A stretch of DNA of 5,709 bases from Methylococcaceae bacterium. Its GTDB lineage: Bacteria; Pseudomonadota; Gammaproteobacteria; Methylococcales; Methylomonadaceae. Positions 1 to 5,372 of the stretch are shown here, one piece after another. The stretch spans positions 1 through 5,709 of the forward strand of contig WTBX01000096.1 of NCBI GenBank assembly GCA_013138855.1, written 5' to 3'. How positions within the stretch are numbered: the first letter of the stretch is position 1; the number at the start of each line of letters is the position of its first letter. The notes beneath the pieces are model-generated. The model searched no databases. It worked only from the letters and a program-made list of their open reading frames with translations, and had not been told where the DNA came from. A program made the translations under genes and the position numbers.

Positions 1-2217
1 TTTACTGCGAGTTTCTTGTGTACTTAATAATTTTGATAAATTTATATTATCTTTATATTCAAATGTCATGGTGAAATAGAAGCGGCTGCCAACGCCTAAT
101 TTAGATTCTACTTGTAACTGGCTATCCGTTAATTTAAGAAGCCGTTGGCAAATAGTTAATCCTAAACCAGAGCCACCAAATTGTCGAGTGATAGAGCTAT
201 CCCCTTGAGAAAATGATTCCAGTAATAAGGGGAGTTGATGTTCTTCAATACCTGTACCTGTGTCTTTTACACTAAATTCTAAGCGAACCGTTTCTGCGGT
301 TTTTTCTAATAACAGAACTTGTAAACTTATTTTTCCTGAATGCGTAAATTTAATGGCATTAGAGACTAAATTAAGCAAGATTTGCTTTAAACGTAAAGAA
401 TCAGATATTAATTTTTCAGGTATTTCTGGTGCTATATATAAATCAAAGCTTAAATTTTTACGTTTTGCTTCCGTTTCCTGAATTTGTTTTATGTTCTCAA
501 TAAGTGCGGGTAAATTAATTTCTACGTGTTCTATCGCGAGCATACCCGCTTCAATTTTAGAAAAATCCAGAATGTCATTAATCACCCCAAGCAGCAAATG
601 GGAAGAGGCATTAACTTTTTGCAAATATAAGCGTTGCTTTTCGTTTAACTCACCATTTAAGGCTAAATTCACCAAATTAATAATCGCATTCATGGGTGTG
701 CGAATTTCATGGCTCATATTGGCTAAAAATTCACTTTTTGCTTGATTTGATTGTTCTGCAAGTTCCTTTGCATGTTGTAGTTTTTCTTCAGCACGAGTGC
801 GTTCAATTTCAACACCGATTTCTACGCCGAATATTTGTAAAATGGTTTCAGCAAATTTTTGATTACGAATCGGCTGCTTATAAAGTGCGACTAAAATACC
901 AATATTATCGCCATTGTTATTGAATAAGCACGTCCCAATATAACCGTCCATCGCCATTTCGTGCAGCATCAAATCATTAGGGAAGGTTTCCTTTACACCG
1001 CATGGATAACAAAGAACATCACGACCATTAACCACAGATTCGCAAGGCGTATGCTTTAGTTCGTATTCAAAATTATCAACAATTTGTCCATCAATACACA
1101 ATACCGTCGTTTTTATTTTGCTTCTATCGGCCGTTATTTCACCGATTAAAGTACAATCAGCCTCTAATATTTTCGCTAACTCTAAGGTCATTGAACCAAA
1201 AAAATTACCGCCTGTTTGTATGGCTGTTTTTTCAACAATATATTTAATTGAGGATTCAATTTTTCGCTGTTCGGTAATATCTTGAGTAATCGCTAAAAAT
1301 ACTTGGGTATTTTGAAAACTAACCAACTGTAATTGAACCTCGACTAAATATTGAGATTTATCTTTACGTTGATGAACAGCCTCAAATCTCAATTGTTTTT
1401 CTGAGCCATTACGCAAAGGTTTTACCATTTCTTGAAACGCGGTGGGAGTTACTTCTGGTTTGACATCAAAAGGAGTCATGGTTTTTAATTCTTCAAGACT
1501 ATAACCTAAGTTTTGACAGCCGCCTCGATTGGCTTGAATAAACAACAGGCTTTCAGCATCAAACATCAAAATTTCACTCAAAGAGTTTTCTAAAATTTGA
1601 CCAAACTCTTCTTGTTGTTTGCGCTCGGTAATATCCAATACTGTCCCTATCATTTTAATAGGCTTACCGCGCTTATACTCAACTTTGCCATTGACTTGAA
1701 CAAAGCGAGTTTTTTTATCATCAATACGAACAATACGATATTCAAGATTGTAAGGCACCTTATTTTTAATCGCCTCATCTACGGCATTATTAACAAACTC
1801 AACGTCATCAGGGTGAATTTGCTTTAAAAAATACTCAAAATTAGGTTCTATTGAGCCGACTTCTAAGCCTAGTAATCGGTAAATTTGATCAGACCAAAAA
1901 ACTTTATTATTTTGAATATTGTAATGCCATACCCCCAAATCTGCACGACGCTGCCCCGCTAAAAGCGTTATATTTTCCCTCCATAAGGCGGCATCTGATT
2001 TATTAAAAAGTAAAAATAACTTTCGACTAAATAAGGTAGTGCTTAAGAGCAAGAATGCTAAGGAGGCAAAATAAAGCGAATATTTATGAAGAATAGCTAA
2101 AACAGAAAAAGAATATTCTTGAGTGAGTAAAATACCGAAAGCCGTCGCAAAACCTATGGTAATGGGAAGCAGGTAACTTAAAAGGAGAGTAGTCGTATGG
2201 TGTAGTTTCGTTTTCAT
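1..2217 (-). CDS. Membrane-anchored PAS-PAS-GAF sensor histidine kinase, 3' end outside window
   Basis: Two-component sensor kinase, predicted to autophosphorylate on His503 and pass the phosphate to a response regulator. The frame is open from ATG at 2217 through base 1 (739 codons, no stop), so the C-terminus, perhaps with receiver or Hpt domains, is missing. Translated order: hydrophobic helices at about 10-31 and 47-63 with a short loop and no real periplasmic domain; PAS 1 about 83-199, ending VLDITER; PAS 2 about 205-319, ending AITQDITEQRK; GAF about 325-470; a short linker helix; HisKA about 492-557 with H-box NMSHEIRTPMNA; HATPase_c about 600-720 with N-box NLVSNAIKF, G1 box DTGTGI (usually DTGIGI) and G2 box GGSGLGL. 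The signal is probably cytoplasmic. A stop (TAG, 2241-2239) lies eight codons upstream with no other start between, which fixes the start, but the Shine-Dalgarno is weak. The ligand cannot be deduced. The architecture is certain and the pathway unknown. Confidence 0.93.
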   Translation of the reverse strand, partial: MKTKLHHTTTLLLSYLLPITIGFATAFGILLTQEYSFSVLAILHKYSLYFASLAFLLLSTTLFSRKLFLLFNKSDAALWRENITLLAGQRRADLGVWHYNIQNNKVFWSDQIYRLLGLEVGSIEPNFEYFLKQIHPDDVEFVNNAVDEAIKNKVPYNLEYRIVRIDDKKTRFVQVNGKVEYKRGKPIKMIGTVLDITERKQQEEFGQILENSLSEILMFDAESLLFIQANRGGCQNLGYSLEELKTMTPFDVKPEVTPTAFQEMVKPLRNGSEKQLRFEAVHQRKDKSQYLVEVQLQLVSFQNTQVFLAITQDITEQRKIESSIKYIVEKTAIQTGGNFFGSMTLELAKILEADCTLIGEITADRSKIKTTVLCIDGQIVDNFEYELKHTPCESVVNGRDVLCYPCGVKETFPNDLMLHEMAMDGYIGTCLFNNNGDNIGILVALYKQPIRNQKFAETILQIFGVEIGVEIERTRAEEKLQHAKELAEQSNQAKSEFLANMSHEIRTPMNAIINLVNLALNGELNEKQRLYLQKVNASSHLLLGVINDILDFSKIEAGMLAIEHVEINLPALIENIKQIQETEAKRKNLSFDLYIAPEIPEKLISDSLRLKQILLNLVSNAIKFTHSGKISLQVLLLEKTAETVRLEFSVKDTGTGIEEHQLPLLLESFSQGDSSITRQFGGSGLGLTICQRLLKLTDSQLQVESKLGVGSRFYFTMTFEYKDNINLSKLLSTQETRSK

Positions 2218-2231
2218 ACAGTCGTTAGCAT

Positions 2232-2253
2232 TATCTTTCTAGCAAAAAAGATA
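2232..2253. repeat. Short A/T-rich inverted repeat just upstream of the kinase start
   Basis: Perfect 7-bp arms (TATCTTT at 2232-2238 and AAAGATA at 2247-2253) flank an 8-base spacer, ending 15 bases before the kinase ATG. On the minus strand the arm nearest the ATG contains the AGAAAGA stretch, the only purine-rich candidate for ribosome binding, and a GATAAT hexamer resembling a -10 box. It could be an operator, a leader hairpin, or chance in AT-rich DNA. Confidence 0.3.
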
Positions 2254-2261
2254 GGTATAAT

Positions 2262-2281
2262 TCCCCTATTCTAACAGGGGA
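2262..2281 (-). terminator. Possible weak intrinsic terminator after mobA-fdhD
   Basis: A 6-bp GC-rich stem (TCCCCT paired with AGGGGA) with an 8-base loop lies about 38 bases past the mobA-fdhD stop, in the gap before the kinase. On the minus strand it is followed by AATTATACC, and a run of six T comes only about 12 bases later, so the classical U-tract is poor. It may terminate inefficiently, allowing read-through into the kinase, or be a processing hairpin. Confidence 0.35.
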
Positions 2282-2318
2282 TTTGTTAACTGTTCACTTA
2301 TTATTTGTAAGAATTTAA

Positions 2319-3707
2319 TTACACGGCATCAAAAATAAGATTATTAATACCATTTAAAACTAGAAAGTGTTTACCTCTCGCTCTGGAAATTAAAGTCACG
2401 CCTGATTGCTTCGCCATCTCTAAGCCCATTTGGGTCGCGCCTGAACGTGATAATAAAACTGGAATGCCCATTTGGGAGACTTTAATCACCATCTCAGAAG
2501 TTAGTCGCCCTGTGGTGTAAAAAATCTTATTATCGCCTTTGATATTGTTTAGCCACATATAGCCTGCGATAGCATCAACCGCATTATGTCGTCCTACATC
2601 TTCCACAAAAAAGTCGATAGTACCGCCAGAGCATAAAGCACAGCCATGTACCGCGCCCGCTTTTTTATAAATTTCATTATGCTCTTTTAATGCCGCGAGC
2701 ATGGCGTATAAGGTTGATTGTTTGATGCGCGTTTCAGGGACTTTGATATTTTTTAATTTTTCCATTAAACGCCCGAAAACCGTGCCTTGTCCACAGCCTG
2801 TGGTGACGGTACGTTGCTGCATTTGTTTGGAAAAATCACTATTTTCCTGTTCTGTTATCACGGCAACGGCTTCGGTTTCCCAATCAACTTGCACGATTTT
2901 AATTTCATTAATTTTTTCAAAAAATCCCTGATTTTTTAAATAGCCTAGCGTCAGCATTTCAGGATGGGTTCCCATCGTCATTAAAGTCACGATTTCCTGT
3001 CTATCCACATACAGCGTTAACGCACGTTCGCCGACTAATTGAATTTCACGCTCTGCTCCAGTTTCATCGGTGACAATTGCAGGGGCAGAAAACCCTAAAC
3101 CTGCATCGCTCATTTCAGGTTGATAAGGTGATTGAGTTTCTAGCGCGAAAAGTTCATCCATCGTATTAATATTTAAAAAAATATCCGCCTGTTCACTAAA
3201 ATCAACTTCCACCAATTTATGCTGTTTTAACCAGCGATCTATTTTGCGTTCACCACTCTTTAAATAAGCTTCTAAACTATCTTTCAAATGTGTTTTTAAT
3301 GCCAGAAAAACAGGGTGTAAGCGTTCACCATCAAACGCCACCGCTATTTCGGCTTGATTTTCTTCTAAAGAACTTAATAACTTATTGATATGCTCAGAAC
3401 TAATTAACGGCGAATCGCAGGGAATGACCAACAAGGTTTCGTCCGTTGTCGCCAGTATTGCTGTTAAAATACCCGCCAAAGGGCCTTCAAAATTATCATT
3501 TTGATCGGCAATCACAGGTAAACCAAACTCTGCATAAGTTTCTTTATTACGATTAGCATTAATCAGCACCGTGTTAGTGACTTGGCGCATTGCCTTAACT
3601 GCATAACTCACTAACGGTTGACCGTTATAAAGAATCAAACCTTTATCTTGATTATTCATGCGTCTCGCCAAACCGCCCGCAAGAATTACGCCTGTTACCT
3701 GTTCCAT
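2319..3707 (-). CDS. mobA-fdhD: MobA-FdhD fusion: molybdenum cofactor guanylyltransferase / formate dehydrogenase accessory sulfurtransferase
   Basis: Bifunctional cytoplasmic maturation protein of 462 residues. Residues 1-190 are MobA, which transfers GMP from GTP to molybdopterin (bis-MGD synthesis): nucleotide-binding LAGGLARRM (9-17) with DKG (Lys22), FEGPLAG (73-79), metal-binding PCDSP (96-100, Asp98), DGERLHP (126-132) and NIN (179-181). This is close to the E. coli MobA pattern. A linker of about 20 residues leads to FdhD (about 205-462), which in E. coli takes sulfur from IscS to sulfurate the cofactor of formate dehydrogenase. FdhD motifs are TTGCGQG (302-308), EDVGRHNAVD (369-378), TTGRLTSEM (398-406) and SRARGKHF (441-448). 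The usual CxxC is CGQG here, keeping only Cys305, and another pair, Cys356/Cys359, sits in HGCALC. Both domains look full length in one uninterrupted frame. Only a weak AGAG precedes the ATG. No formate dehydrogenase structural gene is in the window. Confidence 0.95.
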   Translation of the reverse strand: MEQVTGVILAGGLARRMNNQDKGLILYNGQPLVSYAVKAMRQVTNTVLINANRNKETYAEFGLPVIADQNDNFEGPLAGILTAILATTDETLLVIPCDSPLISSEHINKLLSSLEENQAEIAVAFDGERLHPVFLALKTHLKDSLEAYLKSGERKIDRWLKQHKLVEVDFSEQADIFLNINTMDELFALETQSPYQPEMSDAGLGFSAPAIVTDETGAEREIQLVGERALTLYVDRQEIVTLMTMGTHPEMLTLGYLKNQGFFEKINEIKIVQVDWETEAVAVITEQENSDFSKQMQQRTVTTGCGQGTVFGRLMEKLKNIKVPETRIKQSTLYAMLAALKEHNEIYKKAGAVHGCALCSGGTIDFFVEDVGRHNAVDAIAGYMWLNNIKGDNKIFYTTGRLTSEMVIKVSQMGIPVLLSRSGATQMGLEMAKQSGVTLISRARGKHFLVLNGINNLIFDAV

Positions 3708-3733
3708 ATCATTGCTCTATCGTTGAGAAGAAA

Positions 3734-3739
3734 ATGCTA
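3734..3739 (-). promoter_or_regulatory. Speculative -10 box for mobA-fdhD
   Basis: Reading the minus strand, TTGCGA (3761-3756) and TAGCAT (3739-3734) are 16 bases apart and each match the sigma-70 -35 and -10 consensus at four of six positions. The -10 would overlap the start codon of the divergent lipoprotein gene and leave an mRNA leader of about 20 bases. The 26-bp intergenic space is too short for two complete promoters, so an overlapping arrangement is expected, but these exact boxes are a guess. Confidence 0.18.
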
Positions 3740-4189
3740 AAAAGATTGTTTATTGTCGCAAGCCTGCTCGTAATTGCAAGTTGTACCATACAGCCACAAG
3801 GTGAGCGTGTGTTTTATTACGAAGCGACCACCACTAAACCTTATGATGATGTGCTAGCGGAATTGGAAATTGCAATTACCGAACATAATTTTAGAATTAC
3901 AGGACATTCTCGCGTAGGCAAGGTGATTCGTGATCGCGGCACTAAAAATTTCCCTAATTATGACACGATACAGTTTTGCAATTTGACTCATGCAAAAACC
4001 TTATTACAAATGTCGCCCCATTCCGTAAAACACATGCCGTGTAATGTGGTGACTTATGAATATAATGATAAAATTATCGTTAAAACGCATTTAATGCCTG
4101 TTGGTACTGACAATATAGAATTGAATCGTTTTTCAGAAAAAATGAATCTTATGTTAAAAGAAATTGTTGATTTTGCGGTGGAGGAATAA
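3734..4189 (+). CDS. DUF302-family outer-membrane lipoprotein
   Basis: Predicted lipoprotein of 151 residues. The N-terminus is a lipoprotein signal: positive residues Lys3 and Arg4, a hydrophobic core at 5-14, and lipobox I-A-S-C with lipidated Cys17. Thr at +2 argues for outer-membrane sorting rather than inner-membrane retention. The mature part resembles the DUF302 fold: an opening strand followed by the helix KPYDDVLAELEIAITEHNF (35-53), a central strand DTIQFCNLTHAKTLL (77-91), then QMSPHSVKHMPCNVVTYEY (92-110), corresponding to the family's nucleotide-like Gx..LP..VLVW region. Cys82 and Cys103 could form a disulfide outside the cytoplasm. The biochemical role of DUF302 is unknown. The gene starts 26 bp from the divergent mobA-fdhD and is first of a tight three-gene cluster. 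A modest GAGAAG precedes the ATG. Confidence 0.75.
   Translation: MLKRLFIVASLLVIASCTIQPQGERVFYYEATTTKPYDDVLAELEIAITEHNFRITGHSRVGKVIRDRGTKNFPNYDTIQFCNLTHAKTLLQMSPHSVKHMPCNVVTYEYNDKIIVKTHLMPVGTDNIELNRFSEKMNLMLKEIVDFAVEE
4180..4185 (+). promoter_or_regulatory. Shine-Dalgarno site for the nuclease-fold gene at 4192
   Basis: GGAGGA lies 6 bases before the ATG and inside the last sense codons (GTG GAG GAA) of the lipoprotein gene. The overlap fixes the downstream start and suggests translational coupling between the two genes. Confidence 0.8.
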
Positions 4190-4191
4190 TC

Positions 4192-4809
4192 ATGTCATTC
4201 AGCGAATTTAAAAACATCCCCGAAGTCCAAAAAAAATACGCGATAAAATATAGCGAAACTAATTTTATTAAAGCAAAAATCTTAAGTGTTTCATCAGAAT
4301 TTCAACAAGCCTTCGATTTTAATCTCGACCATTTCGATGCGTTTGCTTCGGAGGCAGCACGTTGCGAGATTATTATTTTCCCTGTCTTACGTGAAGCTTA
4401 TAAACCTTATGCTGAATTATTCGCGCTATGGGTACAAAAAAGCATTAGTGTTGATAAAGAATTAAATGGTACGCCCGATTATATGCTGTCTAAAAAATCT
4501 GCTTATGGAAAACTTTATCTTGAGAATCCTTTGTTAGCGGTTGTAGAAGCTAAGAAGAATGATTTTGAACAAGGCTGGGGGCAATGTTTAGCAGAATTAG
4601 TTGCTGCGCAAAAAATAAATGAAGATGAATCGCTGCCTGTTTATGGCATTGTCACTGATGGAAAGAACTGGGAATATGGCTATTTAAAGGGTCATCATTT
4701 TTATAAAAATACCAAAAGTTATAGCATTGATAATTTAAGTGAGCTATTTGGTAGTTTGGATTTTATTTTTCAACAAATTGTTGAATCTATTGTTGATTTT
4801 AAGGAGTAA
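4192..4809 (+). CDS. Uncharacterised PD-(D/E)XK nuclease-fold protein
   Basis: Soluble protein of 205 residues with no signal peptide or membrane segment. The helical first half contains acidic residues (Glu54, Glu59, Glu68) that could supply the first motif of a PD-(D/E)XK fold. The core is clear: TPDYML with Pro95-Asp96, then strand LLAVVEAKK with Glu119 and Lys121 (E-x-K), then helix QGWGQCLAELVAAQ with Gln127 and Gln131, a pattern seen after the ExK strand in many members. The following strand YGIVTDGKNWEYGYL (151-165) resembles the G-x-x-T-D/N-G-x-x-W segment of type I restriction R-subunit N-terminal and related proteins. A metal-dependent nuclease is the fold-based guess; the substrate is unknown and no helicase or methyltransferase partner is present. 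It starts 2 bp after the lipoprotein stop and ends 5 bp before the Uma2 gene, so it is the middle gene of the cluster. Confidence 0.75.
   Translation: MSFSEFKNIPEVQKKYAIKYSETNFIKAKILSVSSEFQQAFDFNLDHFDAFASEAARCEIIIFPVLREAYKPYAELFALWVQKSISVDKELNGTPDYMLSKKSAYGKLYLENPLLAVVEAKKNDFEQGWGQCLAELVAAQKINEDESLPVYGIVTDGKNWEYGYLKGHHFYKNTKSYSIDNLSELFGSLDFIFQQIVESIVDFKE
4801..4806 (+). promoter_or_regulatory. Shine-Dalgarno site for the Uma2 gene at 4815
   Basis: AAGGAG lies 8 bases before the ATG and forms the last two sense codons (Lys-Glu) of the preceding nuclease-fold gene. It is a near-consensus site, confirms the start at 4815 and points to coupled translation. Confidence 0.82.
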
Positions 4810-4814
4810 AAAAG

Positions 4815-5372
4815 ATGTCTAACTTAGCGTTTAAAGAAGTCTCTTATGATGATATTTTAGATTTACCTGAAAATATTGTTGGTGAGATTTTAAATGGACA
4901 ATTAGAAACCCATCCGCGACCAGCACCTAAACATGCTTTAGCGGCAACGTCGATGGCAGGAGAGTTAGTTTTGCCTTTTCAAAAAGGTCGCGGAGGTTCG
5001 GGCGGCTGGTGGATTTTAGTAGAACCTGAATGTCATGTAGACACCGAAGTTTTTGTTCCTGATTTAGCAGGGTGGCGTAAATTAAAAATGCCAAAACTAC
5101 CTGAAACCGCATGGTTTGAAATTACACCTGATTGGGTTTGCGAAATCATCTCTCCTTCTAGTGTCCGTCGTGATCGTGTCACTAAAATGGAAATTTATGC
5201 GCGGTTAGGGATTTCTTATTTCTGGATAATAGACCCAATTGCGCAAACCTTAGAAGCTTATCAATTACAAAATAAACATTGGGTGTTACTGAAAAGTTAT
5301 GCCGATGCCGAGGAAATTGCAATCGCACCATTCGCCGAATACAGTTTTTCCTTAGCAAATTTATGGGAATAA
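4815..5372 (+). CDS. Uma2 family (DUF820) PD-(D/E)XK endonuclease-like protein
   Basis: Full-length Uma2 protein of 185 residues, soluble. Family landmarks appear in order: N-terminal YDDILDLPEN then EILNGQ (24-29); PAPKHALAA with His40; the glutamate strand LVEPECHV (68-75, Glu70); FVPDLAGWR (80-88) with Pro82-Asp83; PDWVCEIISPSS (105-116) with Glu110; RRDRVTKMEIYARLGISYFW (118-137) with Lys124 as likely catalytic lysine; IIDP (138-141); and a C-terminal FSLANLWE typical of the family. Asp83, Glu110 and Lys124 together fit an intact PD-(D/E)XK active site. Uma2 genes are abundant and multicopy in cyanobacteria and large filamentous bacteria; their biological role is unsettled, and a link to mobile elements or restriction is only a suggestion. 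It is last of the three-gene cluster, and its stop is 10 bp from a convergent transposase frame. No terminator is visible between them. Confidence 0.92.
   Translation: MSNLAFKEVSYDDILDLPENIVGEILNGQLETHPRPAPKHALAATSMAGELVLPFQKGRGGSGGWWILVEPECHVDTEVFVPDLAGWRKLKMPKLPETAWFEITPDWVCEIISPSSVRRDRVTKMEIYARLGISYFWIIDPIAQTLEAYQLQNKHWVLLKSYADAEEIAIAPFAEYSFSLANLWE

Noticed and set aside
260..923. Three plus-strand open frames of 73-84 codons
   Set aside because: They lie wholly antisense to the HisKA/HATPase and GAF parts of the kinase, have no recognisable motifs and no good ribosome-binding sites.
1597..1827. Plus-strand open frame of 76 codons
   Set aside because: Antisense to the first PAS domain; the protein has low complexity and no family resemblance.
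2256..2261. Perfect TATAAT hexamer on the plus strand
   Set aside because: No -35 at the right distance and no plus-strand gene downstream; it would fire against mobA-fdhD. Likely chance in AT-rich DNA.
2701..2931. Plus-strand open frame of 76 codons
   Set aside because: Antisense to the FdhD domain, whose motifs are clear on the minus strand.
4927..5112. Minus-strand open frame of 61 codons
   Set aside because: Antisense to the conserved centre of the Uma2 gene; no motif seen.
3734..5372. Toxin-antitoxin or complete restriction-modification system
   Set aside because: No antitoxin-like DNA-binding protein, methyltransferase, specificity or helicase subunit is visible; only nuclease-fold motifs support the idea.
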